Both the position numbers and the translations under genes were made by a program. This document shows, piece by piece, positions 7,198-15,112 of a stretch of DNA of 20,806 nt. This DNA comes from JARRQB01 sp965368585 (GTDB lineage Bacteria > Pseudomonadota > Gammaproteobacteria > Chromatiales > Chromatiaceae), in assembly GCA_965368585.1 (NCBI GenBank), contig CBDUNM010000087.1:1-20806 (forward strand), in the 5' to 3' direction. The notes under the pieces were generated by a model. The model saw only the letters and a list, made by a program, of their open reading frames with translations, was not told the origin of the DNA and did not search any database. The first letter of the stretch is position 1, and each line of letters starts with the position of its first letter.

Positions 7198-7324
7198 GGG
7201 TTACTGTGTGGCAGCGTTCCATCGGCGATTTTTCGGAGCGTTTTGAAGGATTTTCTGAACTTGGTATTTTTCATGGTGTATCCGCATATGCTAACAACTG
7301 ACTCATTGATACTAAGGTCTAGAA

Positions 7325-7858
7325 ATGACTCGTTTACAATCGAGCGGAAATGGTAACAAGGCTCCGGATGTCGACTCCCCCGTCTCCCCGATTGTGGTGA
7401 TCGATCAACACGACGAGCTTTTCATGGCGCACGCGCTGCATCTGGCCGAACAGGCTGAGCGGGCCGGCGAAGTGCCGGTCGGTGCCGTAGTCGTTATCAA
7501 TGGCGAGGTAATCGGAACGGGTTACAACCGCCCGATCGGCGCGCACGATCCCACCGCCCACGCTGAAATATCGGCGATACGTCACGCGGCACAGCGCGTC
7601 GGAAATTATCGGCTGACCGATTCGACCCTGTACGTCACACTCGAACCTTGTCCCATGTGCGCGGGCGCCATCGTTCACGCACGCGTGGCACGCGTGGTCT
7701 TCGGTGCCCACGACCCGAGGTCGGGTGCCGCCGGCAGCGTCTTTGATTTATTGCCTTCGGACGAACGTTTCAACCACCGCACAGCGTGTGTCGGCGGCGT
7801 GAAGGCCGCGGCCTGCGGTGAGTTGCTGCGTGAGTTTTTTCGACGCAAGCGGAACTGA
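7325..7858 (+). CDS. tadA: tRNA-specific adenosine deaminase TadA
   Basis: A 177-residue cytidine-deaminase-fold enzyme that converts the wobble adenosine 34 of tRNA-Arg(ACG) to inosine. The zinc site is intact: HAE at 79-81 (TAHAEISAIRHA) and PCPMC at 108-112 (TLEPCPMCAGAIVHARV). Other conserved blocks are EVPVGAVVV, GYNRPIGAHDPTAHAE and FGAHDPRSGAAGS. ATG 7325 has AAGG seven bases upstream, but the first 30 residues (Ser/Pro/Asn-rich) are longer than in most TadA proteins, and Met34 (7424) is a possible internal start. It is the first gene of a close plus-strand run, with the next gene 14 bases downstream. Essential in most bacteria; no sign of the decay seen upstream. Confidence 0.95.
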   Translation: MTRLQSSGNGNKAPDVDSPVSPIVVIDQHDELFMAHALHLAEQAERAGEVPVGAVVVINGEVIGTGYNRPIGAHDPTAHAEISAIRHAAQRVGNYRLTDSTLYVTLEPCPMCAGAIVHARVARVVFGAHDPRSGAAGSVFDLLPSDERFNHRTACVGGVKAAACGELLREFFRRKRN

Positions 7859-7872
7859 AGCTGAAAAGTGCA

Positions 7873-8574
7873 ATGAACGACCGGATACGGCGTGTTTTCG
7901 TTTGGCCCCACATCATGCGCATCGTCCATGGGTGCCTGATACTGGCAGTGACGTTGTTGCTGGGTACGGGTTGGCTGCTGAAATCCGGTTTGATTCTCAA
8001 TGACAAGCTCTACGATTTCTTACTCGAACAGCTGCATCTGCCGGCGGGGCATTTGCTCGGCCTGGCCCTGGCGGTGCGCCTTTTTTTCCTGATCCGCGAC
8101 GACGGCGTAAGCGGGGTCAGTACATTGCTGCCGAGTGCGTCGACCTGGGGTGGTATCAAACAAGGCCTGCGTTTCTATACCACCTTCGCGAAGTCCAGCC
8201 TGCCGCGTTACTTTGCGCATCACCCCGTTTGGGCGCCGTTGTATCTGGTGATGTTCGCACTGCTGTTGGCGCAATCGCTCACCGGATTGGCAATCGAATA
8301 TTCTGCGATCGGCGCCTTTTTCGGTGTATCTACCGCTAGTCTTCTGAGTTGGCACCAAGCGCCTTTTTCCTGGCTGTCGATGCTGGTGATCCTACACATC
8401 GCAAGTGTAGTGTTACATGATCTCAAGGGGGAAGGGGCGGACGTTTCCGGAATGATCAGCGGATATCGGAGCATTAACGTGAGTAGTGGCGCCGATCGAG
8501 GTATGGCGTCTTCGACGCCGAGTGTCGCGCTCGATGATATCGGTGGTATTGATTCCAAAGAAAAGATCCGCTAA
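7873..8574 (+). CDS. Cytochrome b561-like / b-type cytochrome membrane protein
   Basis: 233 residues with four predicted membrane helices at about 12-36, 55-75, 118-144 and 160-184. Histidines suited to haem ligation sit inside them: His19 (RIVHGC), His60 (LPAGHLLGLAL), His161 (LLSWHQAPF), His175 and His182 (LVILHIASVVLH). The layout matches di-haem b-type cytochromes that pass electrons between quinones and periplasmic partners. The C-terminal 45 residues are hydrophilic, Ser/Asp-rich and probably cytoplasmic. It starts 14 bases after tadA and is followed after 15 bases by a secreted metallo-hydrolase, which suggests the two work together in a periplasmic redox or sulfur pathway. That pairing is context only; the electron donor cannot be told. 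Confidence 0.8.
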   Translation: MNDRIRRVFVWPHIMRIVHGCLILAVTLLLGTGWLLKSGLILNDKLYDFLLEQLHLPAGHLLGLALAVRLFFLIRDDGVSGVSTLLPSASTWGGIKQGLRFYTTFAKSSLPRYFAHHPVWAPLYLVMFALLLAQSLTGLAIEYSAIGAFFGVSTASLLSWHQAPFSWLSMLVILHIASVVLHDLKGEGADVSGMISGYRSINVSSGADRGMASSTPSVALDDIGGIDSKEKIR

Positions 8575-8589
8575 AGGAGCGTGCGCATC

Positions 8590-9552
8590 ATGTTGAAAGT
8601 CTGGTTGGTGGTATTGGTGACGGTTGGCCAAGTACATGCGGGTTCCCCATCAGTGCCCAAAGGTATTGCCCCGGTCACTGTTGAAGTGGCTGCGGAACAA
8701 GTCAGTGATCATGTGTATTACGTGCAAGGACTGCCAGGTATCGCGACGGATTTCGAAGGGTTTATCTCTAACGCCGGTTTCGTTGTGACGGCGGCCGGCG
8801 TGCTGGTGTTCGATTCGTTGGGCACACCGTCACTGGCGTTGGAGTTGCGCAAACGCATCGCAGAGGTCTCGCCCCTACCGGTCGTCAAAGTCGTGGTGAG
8901 CCACTACCACGCCGATCATATTTACGGGCTGCAGGTGTTCAAGGACGAAGGGGCCGAAATCGTCGCACCCGCAGGCGCGCTGGAGTATCTAAGTGCGCCC
9001 AATGCGCAGGTGCGGCTCGACGAGCGGCGTTTCTCGCTAGACCCTTGGGTGAACGAAAACACGCGCTTGATCAAGCCTGATGTCATCGTCGATCAGGACA
9101 TGCGTTTCGAACTGGGCGGAATCAGTTTCGGTCTCAATTTCTTGGGTGCGGCGCATTCAGACGGCGATCTGTCGCTCTATGTGGAAACGGACCGAGTGTT
9201 GTTTTCGGGCGATATTATCTTCGAGGGTCGCGTGCCGTTCGTGGGCGACGCGGATACCAGGCAGTGGCTGGCCGCACTGAGCAAGATGGAGTCGAATACC
9301 CTGGCCGCTTTGATCCCGGGTCACGGCCCCGCGGCGCGGCAGCCTAACGCTGCGCTGGCGCAAACGCGTGAGTACTTGTCCTATTTGCGCGAAGTCATGG
9401 GGCGGGCGGTTGACGATATGCAGGATTTTGCATCTGCTTACGCGGCGGCGGACTGGTCACGCTTCGAACGCCTGCCGGCGTTCGAAGCCGCGAACCGGCG
9501 CAATGCCTATCAGGTTTACCTAGCGCTGGAACAGGAATCGATAGATGACTGA
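8590..9552 (+). CDS. Secreted metallo-beta-lactamase-fold hydrolase (SoxH-like)
   Basis: ATG 8590 is preferred over GTG 8581 because AAAGGAG at 8573-8579 is correctly placed for the former; the protein is then 320 residues. An N-terminal signal peptide is clear (LKVWLVVLVTVGQVHAG, cleavage after HA), so it is periplasmic. Metal ligands of the MBL fold are present: SHYHADHIYG (His105, His107, Asp109, His110), AAHSDGD (His189), FSGDIIFEG (Asp208) and PGHGP (His245). Similarity in layout is to SoxH-like hydrolases and to the zinc hydrolases linked with quinoprotein systems; the substrate is not known. It follows a b-type cytochrome gene closely. The 3' end lies 10 bases from the convergent mltF stop. 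Confidence 0.87.
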   Translation: MLKVWLVVLVTVGQVHAGSPSVPKGIAPVTVEVAAEQVSDHVYYVQGLPGIATDFEGFISNAGFVVTAAGVLVFDSLGTPSLALELRKRIAEVSPLPVVKVVVSHYHADHIYGLQVFKDEGAEIVAPAGALEYLSAPNAQVRLDERRFSLDPWVNENTRLIKPDVIVDQDMRFELGGISFGLNFLGAAHSDGDLSLYVETDRVLFSGDIIFEGRVPFVGDADTRQWLAALSKMESNTLAALIPGHGPAARQPNAALAQTREYLSYLREVMGRAVDDMQDFASAYAAADWSRFERLPAFEAANRRNAYQVYLALEQESIDD

Positions 9553-9562
9553 CGGACTTCGT

Positions 9563-10957
9563 CTATGCGGCACCCGATTCGATTTTCGCGCGTTGCAGCT
9601 TCCGTTGAATCGTGTTTGTGTGGTGAATCAGCATATCGTAAAAGCTGCGTATGTTTTCGACGTATATCACCGCCTGCCGACCACGCGCGAAACCACGTTT
9701 AAGAGTGGTGTGAAACTTTTTTTTACTCAGCAGCGGTAAAGCCTTTTTGACATCCGCCCATCGGTCGGGATTGCCACCGTGCCTTTGGGTCAGAATTCGC
9801 GCGTCTTCCAGGTGCCCGAAACCCAGGTTGTACCCTGCGAGTGTCAGCCAGATGCGATCCGGCGCCGGAATACGCTGCGGTATCTTATTCGAGACGATGC
9901 GCAGATAGCGTGCTCCGCCATAGATGCTCTCCACCGGGTCGGAGCGATCGTCCAGGTCCAACTGCGTGGCGGTGTCTTTTGTCAGCATCATGATGCCGCG
10001 AACCCCGGTGGGCGATACGGCTTCGGCGTCCCAATGCGATTCCTGATAGCCCACCGCCGCCAACAGGCGCCAATCGATGCCGACCTCACGCGCAGCGCGT
10101 TTGAAAAAGGATTGGTAGCGCGGCAGGCGCTCGTTCAGATGGCGCCGGAAATCGCGCTTTGCCACGAAGTTCAGGTGATCGGTGCGGCCAAAATAGCGGT
10201 CAAGCACTTTCTGCAGCGTACCGTTTTCCTCGATGCGTTCGAAAAACGCTTTGGCGGCGTCCAGCAGGCTTGAATCCGGCTGGGGCGAAAACGCCCAGGC
10301 AATCTCCTCTGGCTCGCTGACGTCGAAGGCCCGTTTGAGGTACGGGTAGTAGCGTCGCAGGACGGCGAGTTCGTTCGAATCCGCGACGGTATAGTCAAGG
10401 GTGTCGCGATCTACGCGGGCCAAGAGCGTCTGGCTGCTGTGCTGGCCGTTGGCCCGCCAGCTCAGTTCAGGGAATTGCGTGTCGCGCAGATACGTAAGAT
10501 TTTCCTCGTGCGAGCTGCCGGCGACGACCTCGATCATACCGTCACGCAGATCGGAGAAGCTTTCGGGCCGGTGGTTGCCGCGGCGAAACACCAGCTGTTG
10601 GGTGACATTTTGATACGGGTGACTGAATCGCAGCGCCCGCGATCGTTGCGCTGTGATCGTCAGTCCGGCGGCGCCTACGTGCGCTCGGCCAGTAAGCACA
10701 TCGTCGAGAATACGCGAAAAAGGCCGGGGTGTTTCGAAGCGTGGTTCGACCCCTAACTCGGCGGCAAACAGGTTTATCAAGTCAAATTCCAATCCGGTGA
10801 ACCCGTGCGGACCGCGAAAATAGGTGGTCGATGCGACTCGCGTAGCTACGATCAATTCTCCCTTAGCCTTTATTCTTTCCAGCAGCGATGGCTGGTCACA
10901 GGCGGCGATGCACAGAGTAGCCGCGAGCAGGATGGATAGCCGGATACTTGCCGTCAT
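9563..10957 (-). CDS. mltF: Membrane-bound lytic murein transglycosylase F
   Basis: 464 residues. The N terminus is a lipoprotein signal ending LCIAAC with lipid-carrying Cys20, placing it at the outer membrane. Residues about 25-265 form the periplasmic solute-binding-like domain (GELIVATRV, GFTGLEFDLINLFA, VGAAGLTITAQRSRALRFSHPY, GTLQKVLDRYFG). From about 285 the lysozyme-like transglycosylase domain follows, with catalytic Glu306 in AAVGYQESHWD, then SPTGVRGIMMLTKDTA and LTLAGYNLGFGHLEDAR. It cleaves peptidoglycan between MurNAc and GlcNAc with 1,6-anhydro product formation. Length and all motifs are normal. The start codon is back to back with the hrpB region: its CAT (10955-10957 on the plus strand) overlaps an in-frame ATG of hrpB at 10956. 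Confidence 0.95.
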   Translation of the reverse strand: MTASIRLSILLAATLCIAACDQPSLLERIKAKGELIVATRVASTTYFRGPHGFTGLEFDLINLFAAELGVEPRFETPRPFSRILDDVLTGRAHVGAAGLTITAQRSRALRFSHPYQNVTQQLVFRRGNHRPESFSDLRDGMIEVVAGSSHEENLTYLRDTQFPELSWRANGQHSSQTLLARVDRDTLDYTVADSNELAVLRRYYPYLKRAFDVSEPEEIAWAFSPQPDSSLLDAAKAFFERIEENGTLQKVLDRYFGRTDHLNFVAKRDFRRHLNERLPRYQSFFKRAAREVGIDWRLLAAVGYQESHWDAEAVSPTGVRGIMMLTKDTATQLDLDDRSDPVESIYGGARYLRIVSNKIPQRIPAPDRIWLTLAGYNLGFGHLEDARILTQRHGGNPDRWADVKKALPLLSKKKFHTTLKRGFARGRQAVIYVENIRSFYDMLIHHTNTIQRKLQRAKIESGAA

Positions 10958-10994
10958 GAGCGACTATGTTCGAGGATGGAATTACAATTCACGG

Positions 10995-13514
10995 ATGGAC
11001 AATAGCTATTCTAACCAAGTTCCTCTTCCTATCGATCAGGTGCTGCCCACCTTGAGGCACGTCTTGCAACGTGGGCATGCGGTTCTCAGCGCCCCCCCGG
11101 GGTCAGGAAAGACGACGCGGGTTCCCCTGGCCCTGTTGCAGGAAAGTTGGTTATCCTGCAACAGGATAGTCATTTTGGAACCGCGACGTCCGGCGGCCCG
11201 GATGGCCGCTCGATACATGGCCGCTATGCTCGGCGAAAGCGTCGGCGGCACGGTAGGCTATCAGGTGCGATTCGACAAAAAACTGAGTCGACAGACGCGC
11301 ATCGAGGTGGTCACCGAAGGTATTCTAACCCGCCGCCTGCAATCGGATCCGGAATTGTCGGGTGTCGGGCTGGTGGTATTCGATGAATTTCACGAGCGCA
11401 ATCTGCAGGCCGATCTCGGACTCGCGCTCTGTTTGGATATCGCGCGCTCGTTACGCGAGGATCTGCGTCTGTTGGTTATGTCGGCGACCCTTGAGACGGC
11501 GCCTATCGCAGCGTTGTTGCCGGCGACACTGGTGGAAGCACAAGGCCGCCAGTATCCGATAACGGTGCATTATTTGGATGCGGCCCGGGTCAACTCCGAT
11601 ATATCCAAGCACATCCGTACCCAGGTCGAACGTGCCTGGCGGGAGCGCGACGGCGATATTCTCGTATTTCTGCCGGGACGCAAAGAGATCGAAACGGCGA
11701 TGGCGGAATTGCGGCCCATGGTGCCTGACTGTGAGTTGCTTCCGCTGTACGGCGGTTTGTCGACGCAGGCGCAGGACGCAGTGCTGAAACCGGCCGAAGG
11801 CGCGCCGCGCAGGATTATTCTAAGCACGGACCTGGCGGAGTCCAGCGTGACGATTCCACGCATCGGCGTGGTCGTCGACAGTGGTCTCGCCCGTAAGCCG
11901 CGTTTCGATCCCAATACCGGTTTGACCCGGCTGGAGATACGGCGCATCGCCCGGGATTCCGCGACCCAGCGTGCCGGTCGCGCCGGTCGCATCGGACCGG
12001 GTAGCTGCTATCGCTGCTGGACCGAGGCGGATGACACCCGGTTGGCCGCTACGACCCCGGCCGAGTTGCTCGATGCGGACTTGTCCGGGTTGGTGCTGGA
12101 GTTGACACAATGGGGTGTTGCCGATCGCCAGGCACTCAGCTGGCTGGACTTGCCGCCGAAAGGTGCCTGGGCACAGGCGGTGGCGTTGTTGAAGGATCTG
12201 GGCGCACTGGGATCATCCGGCCGGATCACGCCGCTGGGACGACGCATGGCGGCGCTGCCGTTGCACCCGCGATTGGCGCACATGCTGGTGGCCGCCGCCG
12301 AAGCTCGACAGGGCGGGCTGGCGGCGGATCTGGCGGCAATCGTCAGCGAGCGCGACCCGTTGAACAAGCAGGGTGATGGCGGCGTCGAAAAGTACCGCGA
12401 TATCGGGATCCGTCTGGATGCGTTGCATCATTGGCGTGAGCATCGGGTCTGCCCCGCCGGATTCAGCCCTGCTGCGATCCGGCACCTGGAACGCGTTGCT
12501 GCCCGACTAAGGCGATTATTGCCGCATAGCAACGCGGATGGCGACAGGTACTCGGCAGGGGGATTGTTGTCACTGGCATTTCCGGACCGCATAGCGCAAC
12601 GCCGACCACGTGCGAATGGTCGATTTCTCATGGCATCGGGGCGCGAAGTCCGTCTGCCGGAAGACGATTCGCTCGTTTCGTCCGACTACATTGTGGTCGT
12701 CAGTCTGGATGCGGGCAGTCGCCAGGGGTGGGCATGGCTGGCCGTTGATTGCGCACGCGACGAATTGATCGAAGTCCATGCCGCGCGCCTCGAAAAGCGG
12801 CGACATCAGTTTTGGGACACTGCAAGGGGAGCGGTCTCGGCGCGGCGCGAAGTCAAGTTGGGCGCGCTGGTGCTGATCTCGGAGGCAGTGCCGGTCGAGG
12901 ACTCGGACACAGCTCATGGGCTCGTCCTGCAGGCGATCCGGGCGAACAATCTATCCTGCCTGAGGTGGTCCGAGCGGGCGGAACAGTTCAGGGCCCGAGT
13001 AGAAACGCTGCGTCAAGCGGACGACGGAGCGGCCTGGCCGAACTTTACCGACGCCGCCCTCCTGGCCGATCTCGAGGGTTGGCTTGCGCCATGGCTCGTC
13101 GGCGTCACCAGCTTCGAGTCGGTGCGCAGAATCGACTTGCACCGAGTCCTCGTCGCGTCGTTGGACTGGCAGCAGCGACAGCGCCTGGAGGAACTCGCAC
13201 CCGAGTTCTACACCACGCCCGCCGGGTCGCGACGGCGAATCAGTTACGCCGTCGACCAACCACCGGTATTGGCGGTCGCACTGCAGGAAATGTTTGGTAC
13301 CGTGCGCGGTCCGAGTGTCGTTTCCGGAAAACTCGATGTCGTACTGCATCTGCTTTCGCCCGCCAAGAGGCCGCTGCAGATTACCCAGGACCTCGAACAC
13401 TTCTGGTTGAACGGGTACGGGGAGGTTAGAAAAGAAATGCGCGGTCGATACCCTAAGCACAATTGGCCGGACGACCCTGTAGCCGAAAAACCGCATTGCG
13501 GTGTTAAACGTTAA
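10995..13514 (+). CDS. hrpB: ATP-dependent DExH helicase HrpB
   Basis: From ATG 10995 the product is 839 residues, typical for HrpB (about 810-850). ATG 10956 is an in-frame alternative, but it overlaps the mltF start codon and has no ribosome-binding site; GAGGATGGA precedes 10995, though rather far. Helicase motifs in order: APPGSGKTT (Walker A, 33-41), DEFHER (motif II, 130-135), SAT (163-165), STDLAESSVTIP (277-288) and QRAGRAGR (325-332). The winged-helix/ratchet part follows, and the HrpB-specific C-terminal region ends RGRYPKHNWPDDP. HrpB is a DEAH-type ATPase of unsettled role, likely RNA-related. The TAA stop at 13512-13514 coincides with the left copy of the duplicated target of a mobile element that begins at the next base. 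Confidence 0.95.
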   Translation: MDNSYSNQVPLPIDQVLPTLRHVLQRGHAVLSAPPGSGKTTRVPLALLQESWLSCNRIVILEPRRPAARMAARYMAAMLGESVGGTVGYQVRFDKKLSRQTRIEVVTEGILTRRLQSDPELSGVGLVVFDEFHERNLQADLGLALCLDIARSLREDLRLLVMSATLETAPIAALLPATLVEAQGRQYPITVHYLDAARVNSDISKHIRTQVERAWRERDGDILVFLPGRKEIETAMAELRPMVPDCELLPLYGGLSTQAQDAVLKPAEGAPRRIILSTDLAESSVTIPRIGVVVDSGLARKPRFDPNTGLTRLEIRRIARDSATQRAGRAGRIGPGSCYRCWTEADDTRLAATTPAELLDADLSGLVLELTQWGVADRQALSWLDLPPKGAWAQAVALLKDLGALGSSGRITPLGRRMAALPLHPRLAHMLVAAAEARQGGLAADLAAIVSERDPLNKQGDGGVEKYRDIGIRLDALHHWREHRVCPAGFSPAAIRHLERVAARLRRLLPHSNADGDRYSAGGLLSLAFPDRIAQRRPRANGRFLMASGREVRLPEDDSLVSSDYIVVVSLDAGSRQGWAWLAVDCARDELIEVHAARLEKRRHQFWDTARGAVSARREVKLGALVLISEAVPVEDSDTAHGLVLQAIRANNLSCLRWSERAEQFRARVETLRQADDGAAWPNFTDAALLADLEGWLAPWLVGVTSFESVRRIDLHRVLVASLDWQQRQRLEELAPEFYTTPAGSRRRISYAVDQPPVLAVALQEMFGTVRGPSVVSGKLDVVLHLLSPAKRPLQITQDLEHFWLNGYGEVRKEMRGRYPKHNWPDDPVAEKPHCGVKR

Positions 13515-13541
13515 GGGCCGCGGCAAGAAATAATCATCCCG
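13515..13541 (+). repeat. Left terminal inverted repeat of the ISAzo13-like element
   Basis: Begins GGGCCGCGGCAAGAAATAAT and matches the reverse complement of 14031-14057, with one base inserted on each side (C after GCGG here, an A in the A/T run there) and one mismatch in the A/T part. The transposase remnant's last codon and stop lie inside it. Confidence 0.82.
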
Positions 13542-13775
13542 TTTGGGGCTGCGGAACGATCGTGATGAACCCATTTTCCGGACCCTATGTCCGCTCCAGA
13601 CGTACCTCAATGTCCTGCATGGCCTTCTTTGGTGCCGAGACGCCTTTGCGATTAAATCGTTTTGATCGGCCGCCTGATTGATCCGATGAACGGTTGCAAA
13701 GATCGCATCCGTCTCAGGGATCTTCTTCAGTGGCCGACACTTCCTGACCTTGTGCAACCGATAACCCAGGTCGTT

Positions 13776-13845
13776 AACCTGCATGTTGCACCGGTATCCG
13801 GGATGATCGCGCCCGTCCCCGGTCGGCTGGTGCAACATGCAGGTT
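13776..13845. repeat. Palindromic insert inside the ISAzo13-like remnant
   Basis: A perfect 17-base inverted repeat (13776-13792 AACCTGCATGTTGCACC and its complement at 13829-13845) encloses a 36-base GC-rich loop. It sits between transposase codons for TLRNK and LNDLGYRLHK, which would be adjacent in an intact gene, so the 70-odd bases look like a separate small insertion into the older element. It would form a strong hairpin. No second copy was seen in this window. Confidence 0.7.
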
Positions 13846-14030
13846 CGGTTTGTTGCGCAGCGTACCGTTACACGGCAACTCCGCCGCTTGGTGAACCTGT
13901 CCACGCTGGGAAATCAGCCGCAGACGCACCTCTGCGGCGCTGAGCGGTGAATAGATACGGGTGCTGCGGAAGGTGAGACCGGCTTGCCCGGAGGGCTGCA
14001 CGATCGAACGGATATCGTCGAGGCGGAATT

Positions 14031-14057
14031 CGGGATAATTTATTTCTTCCGCGGCCC
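14031..14057 (-). repeat. Right terminal inverted repeat of the ISAzo13-like element
   Basis: Reads on the minus strand as GGGCCGCGGAAGAAATAAAT followed by TATCCCG, pairing with the left end. A TAA follows outside the element, as at the left end. Confidence 0.82.
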
Positions 14058-14206
14058 TAAGTTGATATTCGAGGCACCACCGAATTGTGCCGTTTAAAAT
14101 TTACTTGTCTGTTTTTGTAACTTTTCGCACGCAAAGGTCGATACCCCCCTTGGGGAGGAACTTATACCTATACACCATATCTTTATTAAGTTGGAGGTTT
14201 TACCCA

Positions 14207-15112
14207 ATGCGCGCACAAACCCTGAATCCCCTGAAACTGAATTTCAATCAGCTCAATGTCGAGTGGGACGTGAAAACACGTACCTTCTGGTGCCGAATGA
14301 GACCCGGTCCGCGACCCTGCTTCACGCCTGAGCTGCTTAAGGATCTGGACAATCTACCAGGGGTCTTCGAGGCGTGCGGTATTACGCAAGACCAGCAGTG
14401 GGGAGAACCGGTGCATGCAGTATTTAGTTCCGACGTTCCCGGGGTGTTTAACTTGGGTGGCGATCTGAATTTATTTCTATCTTTGATTAAACGAAAAGAC
14501 CGAGACGGTCTTGATAAATACGCGACTGCCTGTATAGATCAAATTCATGCAACCTCAATCGGTTTTGGGCTGCCGATCACGACGATCGGTGTGGTGCAGG
14601 GCCAGGCCATGGGTGGTGGGATGGAAGGTGCCTTGGCGTTGAACTACCTGATCGCGGAGCGTCAGGTGACGATGGGACTGCCCGAGGTCCTGTTTAATCT
14701 CTTCCCTGGCATGGGGGCGTACAATTTTCTTTCACGTCGCCTGGGTCCGATCAAGGCGGAGGAGATGATCATGAGCGGCAGGACCTGGAACGCGGAAGAA
14801 CTCTACGAAATGGGCGTTGTCGATTGTCTAGCAGAGGAAGGAGAAGGTTTCGAAGTCGCGAGAAAGCTCATTCGAAATCGCCGTCGCCACGCGACAACGG
14901 CTGCAGCAATGCGGCAGGTGCGGCAGCGCGTCGATGCGGTCAGCAAACAGGATCTGATGGATGTGGTCAAGATTTGGGTCGACGCTGCGCTGCAGCTTTC
15001 GAACAAAGACTTGCGCATCATGGAGCGGTTGGTTCGCGCTCAGAACAAGCTGGTGGGTACGGCTGGGTCGCCGGGACCGCAACCCTTGACCGGACAGGCT
15101 TCAATGGTTTGA
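14207..15112 (+). CDS. rpfF: DSF quorum-sensing signal synthase RpfF (crotonase family)
   Basis: 301 residues from ATG 14207, with TTGGAGGT eight bases upstream; this start is preferred to the in-frame upstream ATG at 14087 in an A/T-rich leader. The protein is an enoyl-CoA-hydratase-fold enzyme with the RpfF layout: GVFNLGGDLNLFLSLI (substrate pocket and oxyanion region), GQAMGGGMEGALALNYLIAE with the first catalytic Glu, and MGLPEVLFNLFPGMGAYNFL with the second. RpfF dehydrates and hydrolyses 3-hydroxyacyl-ACP to a cis-2-unsaturated fatty-acid signal. The convergent rpfC and nearby rpfG make the assignment secure, and the gene order matches Xanthomonas. The 3' end overlaps that of rpfC by 12 bases. 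The leader (14061-14206), lying after the mobile element, is A/T-rich and probably holds the promoter. Confidence 0.92.
   Translation: MRAQTLNPLKLNFNQLNVEWDVKTRTFWCRMRPGPRPCFTPELLKDLDNLPGVFEACGITQDQQWGEPVHAVFSSDVPGVFNLGGDLNLFLSLIKRKDRDGLDKYATACIDQIHATSIGFGLPITTIGVVQGQAMGGGMEGALALNYLIAERQVTMGLPEVLFNLFPGMGAYNFLSRRLGPIKAEEMIMSGRTWNAEELYEMGVVDCLAEEGEGFEVARKLIRNRRRHATTAAAMRQVRQRVDAVSKQDLMDVVKIWVDAALQLSNKDLRIMERLVRAQNKLVGTAGSPGPQPLTGQASMV

Larger units (their letters stand above)
13515..14057 (-). mobile_element. Internally deleted ISAzo13-like insertion element
   Basis: The element is bounded by imperfect terminal inverted repeats of about 27 bases (13515-13541 and 14031-14057; both start GGGCCGCGG then A/T-rich AAGAAATAA) and flanked by TAA on both sides (13512-13514, 14058-14060), a likely 3-bp target duplication. 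On the minus strand it carries scraps of an ISAzo13-type transposase: EFRLDDIRSI, TFRSTRIYSPLSAAEVRLRLI, ELPCNGTLRNK, then GYRLHKVRKCRPLKKIPETDAIFATV with INQAADQNDL, then SAPKKAMQDIEVRLERT near the end. The DDE catalytic core between these N- and C-terminal parts is missing, and a stop and frame changes break the rest. It cannot move by itself, but intact ends could be acted on by a full-length relative. Confidence 0.8.

Noticed and set aside
9779..10273. Plus-strand open frame of 164 codons inside mltF
   Set aside because: Opposite-strand shadow of a gene with complete motifs; no family signature of its own.
12951..13904. Long minus-strand open frame (317 codons) antisense to the end of hrpB
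   Set aside because: Its downstream two thirds are a shadow of hrpB; only the part after 13515 carries meaningful (transposase) sequence, and that is better described within the ISAzo13-like element.
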